From positions 806,001 through 870,000 of the forward strand of contig NZ_CP019962.1 of NCBI RefSeq assembly GCF_000807675.2: a stretch of DNA of 64,000 nucleotides. The letters are read 5' to 3'. A program made the position numbers and the translations under genes. Below, piece after piece: positions 25,633-34,507 of this stretch. The notes below the pieces were generated by a model. The model made no database searches. It was not told where the DNA came from and saw only the letters and a list, made by a program, of their open reading frames with translations. Numbering within the stretch: the first letter of the stretch is position 1; each line of letters opens with the position of its first letter. The DNA is from Eubacterium limosum. GTDB lineage: Bacteria > Bacillota > Clostridia > Eubacteriales > Eubacteriaceae.

Positions 25633-26463
25633 TTAGAAACCGCGTCCAACAAGACAGTTCAGCTCGCAATTACGGCAGTAGTCAATGATGGATTCTGCCC
25701 TCCCGTAACCCTCAATTTCGAGTTTTGAAGCGTTATCGGCTTCTTCATCCTTTTGCATTTGTATGTCACACGTTTTTAAATTGTATGTGCCGTCTCGGCC
25801 AGGGAGGTTGTTTTCTGAAATATTTGAGTAATCTTTTTCTGAATAGATTTTTTCTGAAAAAACATTTTGCGGACAGCTTGTTCTGCAGGGCATTGCGCAG
25901 TTTTCGCATGGATCCCAGTTCAGCGGTCCGGTAGAAGGTATGTCGATATTTAAGAACATGGCCCTTAATCGAACGCGTGGACCATATTGAGGGGTGACAA
26001 GCAGGTTGTTTTTTCCAATTACGCCCAAGCCTGCAATCACAGCGGAATCCTTTAGCCAGACGCCCCCCTTTTCGACATAGTAGTTTAAGGGCTTCGCCAT
26101 CACACCTTTGTAGGTGCTGTTGATATAGTCATAAACCCTTTTATTAATCTCCATAAGTTTTTTATTTCCGAGCGGATTTTTTTCATCAATCCACCAGTCC
26201 AGGTGTTTTTCTTTTTCAGAATGGGCATAGGTAATCACTAAAACGGATTTCATACCTTCTTCCCAGGCGACTACGCCCTCAGGCAGGCCGGTTTCGTATG
26301 GTATTGCGCCAACACGGTCAATATGCGGACGCTCTGGCATCATAACAAATGAAGGCGCTCCTTTTAGGTCTTTAATGTTTGCGATTCCCGCGCTTGAAGC
26401 GCCGAATTCTATTGCCATGTGAATTAAGTCTGAACCGATTGTCCTTAAGTCTTTTTTTAGCAT
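25633..26463 (-). CDS. QueG-like double 4Fe-4S cluster protein
   Basis: The 276-residue protein has a C-terminal ferredoxin-type segment CENCAMPCRTSCP (about residues 186-198), a further lone cysteine and CRNCELNC near the end, the arrangement of epoxyqueuosine reductase (COG1600) and reductive-dehalogenase-like proteins. It is shorter than typical QueG (about 350-380 residues) and is co-transcribed with an MFS carrier, not tRNA genes. A redox role in corrinoid chemistry of the methyltransferase modules, for instance reactivating oxidised Co(II), is attractive but inferred. Confidence 0.75.
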   Translation of the reverse strand: MLKKDLRTIGSDLIHMAIEFGASSAGIANIKDLKGAPSFVMMPERPHIDRVGAIPYETGLPEGVVAWEEGMKSVLVITYAHSEKEKHLDWWIDEKNPLGNKKLMEINKRVYDYINSTYKGVMAKPLNYYVEKGGVWLKDSAVIAGLGVIGKNNLLVTPQYGPRVRLRAMFLNIDIPSTGPLNWDPCENCAMPCRTSCPQNVFSEKIYSEKDYSNISENNLPGRDGTYNLKTCDIQMQKDEEADNASKLEIEGYGRAESIIDYCRNCELNCLVGRGF

Positions 26464-26480
26464 TTTATAATCCTCGTTTC

Positions 26481-27743
26481 TTAAGCTTTTTTGTTTTCTT
26501 TTTTAATGATACGATACAATGTTAAGGTTGCGACTGCGCCTACAATGGCCGAGCAAAGCATATAAATAAACATGTATTTGTATCCTGTAATACCAGGAAA
26601 AGCGTCTAAAAGATTTCCAGTGATTGGATAAATAAAGATCTGCGGCAGGCAGCCGATGACAGATGCGAAGCCTACAGCCATTCCCGTATATTTTAAAGGA
26701 ATCTTTATTTCGTCGATAACCGCAAAGTATAAGGCACGGATCATAAATAAACCGAGGCTTAAGATAAGGATGGCTACAGCCGCAACAGCGATCATTTTTG
26801 GTGTAGCGGGTACAAAAAGAAAAGTTGCAAGAGCAATCCCCATTATAGTGAAGCCACAGAAAATAACCTTTGGATTTGAGTGAATTTTATCTGCGATAAA
26901 TCCTGCTGCAATTCCTCCAAAGACAGCTAAGCCGTAAGATTTTATAAGACTAATGGCAGCTCCGAGGGATTCACTGACACCAAAGAAATTTGTTAAATAG
27001 GGTGTAACATAGCTGTAGCTTTCATAAACCATGAAACAGCAGAACATCAATAGTGTAAGCAGCCAAAGACTTTTGTTTTTCAGCATATCAAAATAATCTT
27101 TGAAAGTATGCTGCAGACTTTCGTTTTTAATACTGTCATCCTCTCCATCATCACGCAACTTTTTAACACAGGTGAACGCCAAAATACTGCAAAGAAATCC
27201 CAGAATGATAAAGTACCACAAAACAGCCTTAAAGCCAGCCGCTCCTTCACCCAGCATGCCAAAGATCGGAATAATAAAAACGCCATATATTACAGGTAAT
27301 AAGCCCCTGCCGCCTTCAAGAAAGCCATAGAGACGACCCATCTCGTTTGGATCCCCCAATTCTCGAGTGGCTTTCATCATTGCAGACCAGAGCGGCACTG
27401 TACAGGTTACTCCATAAGCGGCATAGCAGAATAAAAGAATATTGTACGATGGAAACAAAGCTACAATTATCCCGATTGTACTGGTTGATGCAAGGGCGAT
27501 GGATATCAGTTTATTTGCATCAAAACGATCCGCGACCCAGCCGGCGGGCAAATAAGAGATAACACAGGCGATTCCAAATACAGACATTAAAGTACCCATT
27601 TGAGCATTGCTGACATTAAAATACGCCAGTACCGCGTCGTAATAAGACCAGCTTAGATATGGCAGTTCATATACTGCTGCACCACAGATACACAGTGTAA
27701 GCATTCCTAAAATTTGTTGTTTCCTTCTTTTTTTTGGTTCCAT
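26481..27743 (-). CDS. MFS transporter (MFS paralogue 3)
   Basis: The 420-residue, twelve-helix protein contains GWVADRFDANKLISI in loop 2-3 (about residues 67-81). Its N-terminus, AAVYELPYLSWSYYDAVL, is strikingly like paralogue 4 (AVVYELPYLSYGYYDLML), so the two modules likely transport related compounds. It is the promoter-proximal gene of the MFS-QueG pair, with a TGCTATACT extended -10 on the minus strand (27776-27771). The LysR gene is divergent. Confidence 0.87.
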   Translation of the reverse strand: MEPKKRRKQQILGMLTLCICGAAVYELPYLSWSYYDAVLAYFNVSNAQMGTLMSVFGIACVISYLPAGWVADRFDANKLISIALASTSTIGIIVALFPSYNILLFCYAAYGVTCTVPLWSAMMKATRELGDPNEMGRLYGFLEGGRGLLPVIYGVFIIPIFGMLGEGAAGFKAVLWYFIILGFLCSILAFTCVKKLRDDGEDDSIKNESLQHTFKDYFDMLKNKSLWLLTLLMFCCFMVYESYSYVTPYLTNFFGVSESLGAAISLIKSYGLAVFGGIAAGFIADKIHSNPKVIFCGFTIMGIALATFLFVPATPKMIAVAAVAILILSLGLFMIRALYFAVIDEIKIPLKYTGMAVGFASVIGCLPQIFIYPITGNLLDAFPGITGYKYMFIYMLCSAIVGAVATLTLYRIIKKENKKA

Positions 27744-27815
27744 AACTCCTCAACTCCTCTTTTTTTTCTTAGTATAGCACAGACAAAATGTAATCGTTAG
27801 AACAAAAAAATGATA

Positions 27816-27827
27816 CTTAGCTATAAG
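27816..27827. promoter_or_regulatory. Possible LysR binding site
   Basis: CTTAGCTATAAG has complementary CTTA/TAAG ends, similar to LysR-type recognition sequences, and lies between the divergent LysR and MFS genes. The assignment rests on position and symmetry only. Confidence 0.35.
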
Positions 27828-27843
27828 AAAAATAGATAACAGA

Positions 27844-27871
27844 TTGACATTAACTGTTACTTTGATATAAT
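27844..27871 (+). promoter_or_regulatory. Promoter of the LysR gene
   Basis: TTGACA (27844-27849) and TATAAT (27866-27871) are both consensus with a 16-base spacer, 26 bases before the ATG. Confidence 0.75.
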
Positions 27872-27896
27872 ATATAGTGAGAGAGGAGGAAAAACA

Positions 27897-28814
27897 ATGA
27901 CATTTAAGCATCTTTCATATATTGTTGCAGTGGCCCAATATGGCAGTATTAACAAAGCTTCAGAAGCTCTTTTTGTTTCGCAGTCAGCGATCAGTACAAG
28001 TATACAGGCAGTTGAAAATGAATACGATATTACTTTGTTTACCAGAAACAATAAAGGCGTGGAATTAACAGATATGGGTAAAGATTTTGTTTCGTATTCT
28101 AAAAGTATTCTTATGCAAAAAGATTTGTTAGAACAGCAGCTGATTAACAAAAAACCGGTTTGCCACCACCAATTGAGCATTGCTGCACAGCAGTTCCCCT
28201 TTGCAATAGAAGCATTTTTGAAGCACTTAACATCTCTCGCAGATGAAGAAACCTATCAGTTCAGTATTAAGGAAACAGATATGTACGAAGTGATCAATGA
28301 AGTGTATGATAAAGAAAGTGATATAGGGATTATCTTCCTGACAGATATGACAGAACGTTATATCAAAAAAGTTCTTGATATGAAAAAGATAGAATTTCAT
28401 AAATTATTGGAAATTAACCCTCATGTCTTTTTGCGCAATGCACATCCATTAGCGCATAAAGAAAAGGTTTCGGTTTCAGACTTAACGGTTTTTCCCTGCG
28501 TTTCTTTTGACCGTGATTCAAAGGTATCTTTCGACTATTCAGGCGAAGTGCGGATATGGGGACTCGAGAGGCCTTCGAGAATTATATATGTCTACGAACG
28601 GGCAACAGCGATCAATATATTGGCAAATTCTGATGCTTTCGCTGTGGGAAGTGGCTTGCTTTCTAAAGGATTAGGGGATGAGCGAGTCGTTGCAATACCG
28701 ATTGATAACGCTAAAAACAGGATGATTCCTGGATGGATTAAAAGAAAAGACGTTACCATTACTGAAGATATGCTGTGTTATATTAAGTATCTGGAAAACT
28801 GTGTATGGGAATAA
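27897..28814 (+). CDS. LysR-family transcriptional regulator
   Basis: The 305-residue protein has the LysR winged helix at residues about 1-60 (HLSYIVAVAQYGSINKASEALFVSQSAISTSIQAVENEYDITLF, described here in part) and a periplasmic-binding-protein-like effector domain. It is divergent from the MFS-QueG pair, the usual arrangement for LysR targets. GAGAGGAGG lies a few bases before the ATG. The inducer is unknown; a methylated substrate or its transported form is the natural guess. Confidence 0.88.
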   Translation: MTFKHLSYIVAVAQYGSINKASEALFVSQSAISTSIQAVENEYDITLFTRNNKGVELTDMGKDFVSYSKSILMQKDLLEQQLINKKPVCHHQLSIAAQQFPFAIEAFLKHLTSLADEETYQFSIKETDMYEVINEVYDKESDIGIIFLTDMTERYIKKVLDMKKIEFHKLLEINPHVFLRNAHPLAHKEKVSVSDLTVFPCVSFDRDSKVSFDYSGEVRIWGLERPSRIIYVYERATAINILANSDAFAVGSGLLSKGLGDERVVAIPIDNAKNRMIPGWIKRKDVTITEDMLCYIKYLENCVWE

Positions 28815-28838
28815 AAAAGAAAATATTTGACCTATTAG

Positions 28839-28886
28839 AAAAACCTGCTGCTGTCTGGTTATCATTCAGACTGCAGCAGGTTTTTT
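28839..28886. terminator. Bidirectional terminator
   Basis: AACCTGCTGC and GCAGCAGGTT form the base of a long hairpin with inner GTCTG/CAGAC pairing, flanked by A and T runs. It separates the LysR gene from the leftward MttB operon. Confidence 0.85.
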
Positions 28887-28898
28887 GTAATGGATATT

Positions 28899-30302
28899 TT
28901 ACAGATATTTGTCCCGGATGGCATCCAGCTTTTTCAGCTTATCCTTGTCAATCGGGGGCTTTTCGTAAGCTTCAAGCCGCTCTTTCAGGATTTTGTCCAG
29001 TCGGTCATTGATGCTCAGATGTTCTTTTACATAATCGGCGTGAGACATGCGGTGTGAGAATTTCGGGAAGTGATGCTCTTTCCGGTAGTTTTTGAGGGTG
29101 TCCTTATTCTTGATATAGGTATCGTGGTGCCCTACTCTGGTAATCAGGCTGGCGGTAGTATCTCTAAGGTCATCGACAGGCTTTATATAGGCCTGGACAT
29201 TCCGGACGGTTTCTTCGTCCAGTATAAATTTGCGGTAGCTGGCGCTGTTAAAGGTATCAAGACTTCCAAACATAAAGGTGCAGGTATCGGTTTTAGTGGC
29301 AAAGGCATTGACAATTCCCAAGGTGCTCTCCATTGGCGCCTGAACGTCAAAGGCCTTAGCGTCAGACCCGCCTGACGGCATTTCAAATGGGATGTCGTAG
29401 TATTTTGCCATTTCGCGGCACATTGCCAGCATTTTAAAGGTTTCCGGCGCGCCGGTTGAAAGCTGAAGCGTCCGCATATCGGTGATGGCAGAATAGACGG
29501 AGTAAATCATTGGCAGGCCTGGAGCCATAAGCTGTACCAGCGTGATCAGCGCCAGGTTTTCCGCGTTGGATAAAACCGTGTCGTCAATGGCCTTAAGGGG
29601 TCCGGTCATCCCGGCGGAGGAACAGGGAACACATTCAATGGGCTGTCTGAATTCGATGGCCTTTATCAGGGTGTTTAACAGGTTTTCTTCAAACCGCAGC
29701 GGTGAAATGGGACAGAGGGAGACATACATTTTATTCACATCTTCCTGCTCGATTAAAACGTCCAGGATTTCCTGCGCCATGCAGACATTTTCGACACAGG
29801 CGTTGGACAGGCCCATGGCCTTTGTGCAGTGTGTGAAATAGTCATAAACCGGCTGCATGATGCTTTCGTGCTGCGTCGCATTTTCCACAGGAAAAACAAG
29901 AAGTGTGGAACCCAGCTCACAGACGTCGCTGGTTTGTGCCAGCTTAAAGAAATTTTTCAGATCGTCAAAGGTTGCGTTCCGTCTTGTAAAATCATCATCA
30001 ATCATAAAAGGAGAGCAGGTGTTCGGCGCCATGATCGGATGGTCATTATGGCCGATCTTTACGGAATGTTTTGGATCAACACCCTCGAGAATAAAGGAAG
30101 CGGGTGTGGATTTGATGGCATTCTCGATGAGGTTCGCGGGAATTTTGACGATATTCCCCTCGACGGCTGCGCCGTGTTTTTTGAAAATTTCAAGGATTGC
30201 CGGATGGTTCATCTCAGCGCCGCATTCCCACAGTACATCCAGTGTGGCCTGGTGGATCGCTTCTACCTGTTTTTCGGTTAATGGTTCATACGTAAAGTTC
30301 AT
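28899..30302 (-). CDS. MttB-superfamily methyltransferase, non-pyrrolysine (paralogue D)
   Basis: The 467-residue COG5598 protein has the N-terminal ATLDVLWECGAEMNHPAILEIF block and the central PSGGSDAKAFDVQAPMEST block. There is no in-frame amber codon. It is the last gene of a three-gene operon after paralogue E (12 nt gap) and an MFS carrier. D and E differ as much from each other as from the others, so they probably take different substrates or act as a pair of distinct subunits; no corrinoid protein accompanies them. Confidence 0.88.
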   Translation of the reverse strand: MNFTYEPLTEKQVEAIHQATLDVLWECGAEMNHPAILEIFKKHGAAVEGNIVKIPANLIENAIKSTPASFILEGVDPKHSVKIGHNDHPIMAPNTCSPFMIDDDFTRRNATFDDLKNFFKLAQTSDVCELGSTLLVFPVENATQHESIMQPVYDYFTHCTKAMGLSNACVENVCMAQEILDVLIEQEDVNKMYVSLCPISPLRFEENLLNTLIKAIEFRQPIECVPCSSAGMTGPLKAIDDTVLSNAENLALITLVQLMAPGLPMIYSVYSAITDMRTLQLSTGAPETFKMLAMCREMAKYYDIPFEMPSGGSDAKAFDVQAPMESTLGIVNAFATKTDTCTFMFGSLDTFNSASYRKFILDEETVRNVQAYIKPVDDLRDTTASLITRVGHHDTYIKNKDTLKNYRKEHHFPKFSHRMSHADYVKEHLSINDRLDKILKERLEAYEKPPIDKDKLKKLDAIRDKYL

Positions 30303-30314
30303 AATAGTTCCTCC

Positions 30315-31748
30315 CTATAATGTTTCTCGATATTGATTTGGAATATATTGGTTTACCAGGCGTTCCTGTTCTGCTGACAGCTTTGGCGGTTTATATGCAG
30401 CGATGCGTTTTATACGTTCTTCCATCAGGGCGTCGGTTAACGGCTTGCTGCCGGAGTTTTGCCATTGGTTGGGGTCTTCTTTGTTTAAGAGCTTTGGCGC
30501 AAAGAATTCTTCTTTGAACATTTTCGGCGTCCTTCCGTGCAGGAAGTTCCCGCGCGGGCCAACCTCTGAAAGAAGGCTGAAGCAGGACTTTTCTTCAGCG
30601 GTGTCAATCCCCCTTAAGAATCTGGCGGCCATGCGGTAGGCCTCCTCATCCATTAAAAACTTGTCAAAGCTCATGACATTAAAGCTCCCGATTGTGCCGC
30701 AGCCGTGAAGGATGTAGTCTGGCTTTATATCAAGGGTGGCCATGCACATCAGCATGGTCTCCAGTCCAGCCTGCACGTCACAGCCTTTGGCGTCGCTCAA
30801 GCCTCCTGCGGTTCTGAAGGGAACCTGGTAAAGGTCTGCCAGCCCGGCGAGTGCGTAGCTTACAAGGGCGGTTTCCGGCGAGCCGATGGCCAGCTGAACG
30901 GTCCGCAGGTTGGTGGAGGCAGAGGTGTTTCCAAAAACCATGGGATGGCCAGGTTTGATAAGCTGTGTAAGAACCGCGCCGGCCAGAACCTCGGCATTGG
31001 TCATGGCAATCAAGGAATAAACGGAGTAAGGCGCTGTCAGCATTGGCATGGCGCATGGCGCCAGCATCATGGGGATTCCATGCTTCGCCATAATCATGAG
31101 CTTTTGCAGCGGATCGGTATCATAGCATAAAGGTGACAGCGGATTAACGAGGTAGATACCATGAGGCATATCGTTTCCATAAAAGTTGTTAATAAACTCA
31201 AAGCTGCGGCAGTACATTGCCTCAAAATCGTACGCATGAGGCAGTCCAAGTGGGAAAGGATAAATTTCCAGTGTCGCCTTGTTTGAATACTTAAGCATCA
31301 TGGCTGTCTGGTAGAAAATATGCTCGTCCTCAGTCATGCTGTTCTCATCAGCGAAATAATTCAGATAATTGCTTGTGATGATGTCGCTGGTATCGGCGAG
31401 TTTAAACATATCGACGGTGTCTTCGTTTTTTGTTCTGCGAATATTCTCACCGTCGTTAATATAGATATTCCCGCTGACAGGCTCCATCAGCATACTTCCG
31501 CCGCCGACCGTTGTGGAGCCGGCTTGTGTGTATAGCTCAAAGGAAGCTGGAATTTTTTCAAGGGTTTCTTCAATCATAAAGCGGTCAAAGAAAACCTTTT
31601 GTCCGTCAACACGACACCCGTTTGCTTTCAGGATTTCCAGAGCTTTTGGATGTTCAAATTGAACACCTACAGCGCCCAGGATTTTTAAAGACAGCTCGTG
31701 AATATTTTCAATATCATTTTTTGATATAATGCGTTCATAATTTTTCAT
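30315..31748 (-). CDS. MttB-superfamily methyltransferase, non-pyrrolysine (paralogue E)
   Basis: The 477-residue protein carries the family blocks ELSLKILGAVGVQFEHPKALEIL and GGLSDAKGCDVQAGLETML. It has no amber codon. Its ATG overlaps the stop of the upstream MFS gene by four bases (ATGA type), so the two are translationally coupled. Methyl transfer from a quaternary amine or similar compound to a corrinoid protein is the family role; the substrate is presumably that of the coupled MFS carrier. Confidence 0.88.
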   Translation of the reverse strand: MKNYERIISKNDIENIHELSLKILGAVGVQFEHPKALEILKANGCRVDGQKVFFDRFMIEETLEKIPASFELYTQAGSTTVGGGSMLMEPVSGNIYINDGENIRRTKNEDTVDMFKLADTSDIITSNYLNYFADENSMTEDEHIFYQTAMMLKYSNKATLEIYPFPLGLPHAYDFEAMYCRSFEFINNFYGNDMPHGIYLVNPLSPLCYDTDPLQKLMIMAKHGIPMMLAPCAMPMLTAPYSVYSLIAMTNAEVLAGAVLTQLIKPGHPMVFGNTSASTNLRTVQLAIGSPETALVSYALAGLADLYQVPFRTAGGLSDAKGCDVQAGLETMLMCMATLDIKPDYILHGCGTIGSFNVMSFDKFLMDEEAYRMAARFLRGIDTAEEKSCFSLLSEVGPRGNFLHGRTPKMFKEEFFAPKLLNKEDPNQWQNSGSKPLTDALMEERIKRIAAYKPPKLSAEQERLVNQYIPNQYRETL

Positions 31749-33004
31749 TGTGAAATTTCCTTTGCTGGATTCGTTTTCTGCTTTTTAATGCGTCTATAGA
31801 GAACAAACGCGGCGGCAGTGCCTACTACGGCAAAGACAAGCATATAGATGAAAAGAATGTGGTAGCCCTGTGTGCCGGGATAAGTGTCCAGCCAGTTGCC
31901 AACCAGAGTATAGACAAAGGCTTCGGGCATGAATCCGATGACGGAGGCAAAACCAATGGCGGCTCCGGTCAGGTGCATGGGAATATTGAGTTCATCAATG
32001 GTGGCAAAATAAATCCCGCGGGACATAAAGATGCCGATTGCCACAACAAATAAGGCAATGATGACCATAATCAGGTTGGCTGGACCGGTAGGAACCACTA
32101 AAAATCCGATTAAACCGGCGATAGCGATGAGAAATACAATGGCAATGACGCGTGCGTTTGAGCCGGTCTTGTCTGCGATGAACCCGGAGGCGATGCCCCC
32201 CACCACGCCGATCGCATAAAAACGGATGAGATACAGAGTGGCGCCCATCGAATCGCTCAGCCCAAAGAATTCAGTCATATAAGGTGTGAGATAACTGAAG
32301 CAGGCGTACATGTTGTAGGATGAGAAGATGACCAAAGCAACAAGCCACATACCGGGCATTTTTATGATCTGAAGAACTTCCTTTCCAGATGCGCCCTTCT
32401 GACGCTCCCCTTCCTCCTTTTCGTATTTGATGAATAGAAAAGCGACGAGTGCTCCGAAAAAACATAAGACTGAATACGCGATAAAGACACCGCGCATCGC
32501 CCCCAGAGCAGCGCCCAGCTTGTTGAAGATCCAGACAATGATCAAGCCGTAAAAGACCGGGAAGAGACCGCGCCCGGCCTCAAGAATGCCAAAGAGACGG
32601 CCCTGTTCGCTGCTGTCCCCCAGCTGCCGCGTGGCTTTGAGCATGGCAGCCCAGAACGGCAGGGTTATGGAAATGCCCCAGAGAATATAGATTAACAGAA
32701 GAATTGGATAAGATGGAAAAGTACTGATCCACAGCCCCAGCAGGCCGGTGGCAACGAGTGAGACGATCATTAAGATCTTCGCTGGATATTTGTCTGCAAG
32801 CCATCCCCCCGGAAAGTAAGCAAGCATTGCGACCAGCCCATAAGCGCTCATCAGCGTTCCCATCTGTGTGTTGTCGATGGAAAAAGCCTCAAGCATCAAA
32901 TCATAATAACCATAGCTGAGATAAGGCAGTTCATAGACAACTGCGCCGGTCAGGCAGAGTGCAAATAACGTCAAATACTTTTTCATATTTTGTTCCTTTT
33001 GCAT
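31745..33004 (-). CDS. MFS transporter (MFS paralogue 4)
   Basis: The 419-residue, twelve-helix protein has GGWLADKYPAKILMI in loop 2-3 and is closest within the window to paralogue 3. It heads the MFS-mttB-mttB operon behind a good promoter at 33050-33078. I keep the ATG at 33004 because its distance to the conserved VYELPYL segment matches paralogue 3; an internal ATG at 32986 with AAAGGA upstream is an alternative. Confidence 0.87.
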   Translation of the reverse strand: MQKEQNMKKYLTLFALCLTGAVVYELPYLSYGYYDLMLEAFSIDNTQMGTLMSAYGLVAMLAYFPGGWLADKYPAKILMIVSLVATGLLGLWISTFPSYPILLLIYILWGISITLPFWAAMLKATRQLGDSSEQGRLFGILEAGRGLFPVFYGLIIVWIFNKLGAALGAMRGVFIAYSVLCFFGALVAFLFIKYEKEEGERQKGASGKEVLQIIKMPGMWLVALVIFSSYNMYACFSYLTPYMTEFFGLSDSMGATLYLIRFYAIGVVGGIASGFIADKTGSNARVIAIVFLIAIAGLIGFLVVPTGPANLIMVIIALFVVAIGIFMSRGIYFATIDELNIPMHLTGAAIGFASVIGFMPEAFVYTLVGNWLDTYPGTQGYHILFIYMLVFAVVGTAAAFVLYRRIKKQKTNPAKEISQ

Positions 33005-33031
33005 GACGGTTTCCCCTTATAAAAATTTTTG

Positions 33032-33043
33032 AGTTGATCAACT
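33032..33043. promoter_or_regulatory. Palindromic operator candidate AGTTGATCAACT
   Basis: A perfect 12-base palindrome lies just downstream of the -10 of the leftward operon, where a repressor would block initiation. The divergent ArsR-like protein is the obvious candidate. Confidence 0.55.
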
Positions 33044-33049
33044 AGGTAA

Positions 33050-33078
33050 AGAATATCATATATTTACTAATTAGTCAA
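33050..33078 (-). promoter_or_regulatory. Promoter of the MFS-mttB-mttB operon
   Basis: On the minus strand TTGACT (33078-33073) and TATTCT (33055-33050) are 17 bases apart. Confidence 0.7.
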
Positions 33079-33117
33079 TAATAGATTGATTAATTGGCTT
33101 ATATGTTATTTATGAAA

Positions 33118-33138
33118 TGATCAAATATATATTTATCA
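33118..33138. promoter_or_regulatory. Near-perfect 21-base palindrome between divergent promoters
   Basis: TGATC-AAATATATATTT-ATCA is symmetrical except at one position pair. It lies upstream of both promoters and may be a second site for the ArsR-like regulator; AT-richness alone makes this less certain. Confidence 0.4.
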
Positions 33139-33154
33139 AAATGTGAATATACTA

Positions 33155-33183
33155 TTGAGTTTTAGGGTCGTTTCGATTATAAT
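33155..33183 (+). promoter_or_regulatory. Promoter of the ArsR-like gene
   Basis: TTGAGT (33155-33160) and TATAAT (33178-33183) are 17 bases apart. Confidence 0.65.
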
Positions 33184-33242
33184 AAAAGTAGAACAACTTA
33201 GAATATGATTACGTGAGAGAAGTGTAGTAAGGAGAGGTAAAA

Positions 33243-34349
33243 ATGCCGCTGAGTAACTATTATGATTCGAACATTCGTCAGGAGGAGCGTGTTACTGCGT
33301 CCTTTTATATTGATCCGATTTTTGAAATGTCGTTTTTTTTGCATATTCTGACCAATGAGACGCACCATGTTTATAACAAAACCCTGTTTAACCGGATGCG
33401 GGAAAAAATAACACCGGAATTTTTAGAGGAAGTGCTGGCGTTAGATAAGGTCACCTGGAGCTGGACCTTTCCGCCGGAGATGATGCACTATCTGACCATT
33501 GATGAGGAGAATGAGCCCTTTGAGGTGATGATTGAAAAGATGGACCAGCTGTCAGACGCCAGCTACTGTGCGGTGGCATTTCCCTATAACAAGGTCAGCC
33601 GTTCCACACTGCATAAATGGATGAAGGAACCCGAGCTTATTCTCGAAGTGGAAGACAGCTATCTGCCAGAATATGTTGATAAACAGACCTCCTATGATTT
33701 TTTAGGCCATATTGAGTCCTACAGGAAACGTATCTCCGGAGTGCTCCGGGAGCTGTGGGAGAATGTCTTTAAAGAAGAATGGCCGGGTATCTCCGCGTTA
33801 CTGGCCGAGGAGCTGAGCCAGAAAAAGGCTTTGTTTGAAAAGACAGATCTCTCAACCTTTATCAGTGGGATTCATCCTTGTATTTCCTTCCAGAACAGAA
33901 AGTACATCTATTCAGATAAAAATGAAAAGTACCCAGGATACAATCATATTTTCGAGGACTTTTTCATCAATATCAAGGTTTATGCTTCCCTGTTCTGCGC
34001 GCCGCATTACTTTTTTACCAATGACCGGATTAACCTTGTGCTGTGTTCAAATATTATACTGGAAAATGAAGAGCTGGATAAAATTGTTAAGGAGCTTGTC
34101 CCCTATTTCAAGGCCTTTGCTGATGAGACACGCTTGAAAATTATCTGCATGATCGCAGAAAAGCCAATGACGACCAAGATGCTGTCTGATGAACTCATGG
34201 TTTCCCCGGGGGCAGTCTCACGCCATCTAAAGCAGCTGACTGCTCTTTCAATGACCGATGTCCATAAAGTCCGTCAGGAGGCCTTCTACTCTATCAGCAA
34301 GAAAAAACTGGATGATATTTTAAATCAGATTACATTGGGAATAAAGTAG
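33243..34349 (+). CDS. ArsR-type regulator with long N-terminal domain
   Basis: The 368-residue protein ends in an ArsR-like winged helix (about residues 285-365; FKAFADETRLKIICMIAEKPMTTKMLSDELMVSPGAVSRHLKQL, quoted here only as recognition blocks). The first 280 residues are unlike classical 100-residue ArsR proteins and lack their metal-binding cysteine motif, so it more likely senses an organic ligand. It is divergent from the MFS-mttB-mttB operon with palindromes between. AGGAGAGG precedes the ATG. Confidence 0.82.
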   Translation: MPLSNYYDSNIRQEERVTASFYIDPIFEMSFFLHILTNETHHVYNKTLFNRMREKITPEFLEEVLALDKVTWSWTFPPEMMHYLTIDEENEPFEVMIEKMDQLSDASYCAVAFPYNKVSRSTLHKWMKEPELILEVEDSYLPEYVDKQTSYDFLGHIESYRKRISGVLRELWENVFKEEWPGISALLAEELSQKKALFEKTDLSTFISGIHPCISFQNRKYIYSDKNEKYPGYNHIFEDFFINIKVYASLFCAPHYFFTNDRINLVLCSNIILENEELDKIVKELVPYFKAFADETRLKIICMIAEKPMTTKMLSDELMVSPGAVSRHLKQLTALSMTDVHKVRQEAFYSISKKKLDDILNQITLGIK

Positions 34350-34369
34350 TATGTGATTTAAATATGCAG

Positions 34370-34419
34370 AAACGCCGCTTTGCAGTGCCGTTCTAAAAAC
34401 GGTTTTGCAAGCGGCGTTT
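34370..34419. terminator. Long hairpin terminator
   Basis: AAACGCCGC and GCGGCGTTT pair at the base, with inner GCA/TGC and CCGTT/AACGG pairing. A T-rich tail follows on the plus strand, ending the ArsR gene; the minus-strand metA gene ends 89 bases further right. Confidence 0.75.
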
Positions 34420-34507
34420 GTTCTTGTTAATGCAATTAGGATCATTAACCCAGAAAAGGGAAAATGTTCGCAGAGTATGTCTTTTATGGACAAAATACCT
34501 TACCAAA

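Noticed and set aside
1842-31748. Pyrrolysine-containing MttB (in-frame TAG) among the five paralogues
   Set aside because: All five frames are open from start to normal stop without an internal amber codon.
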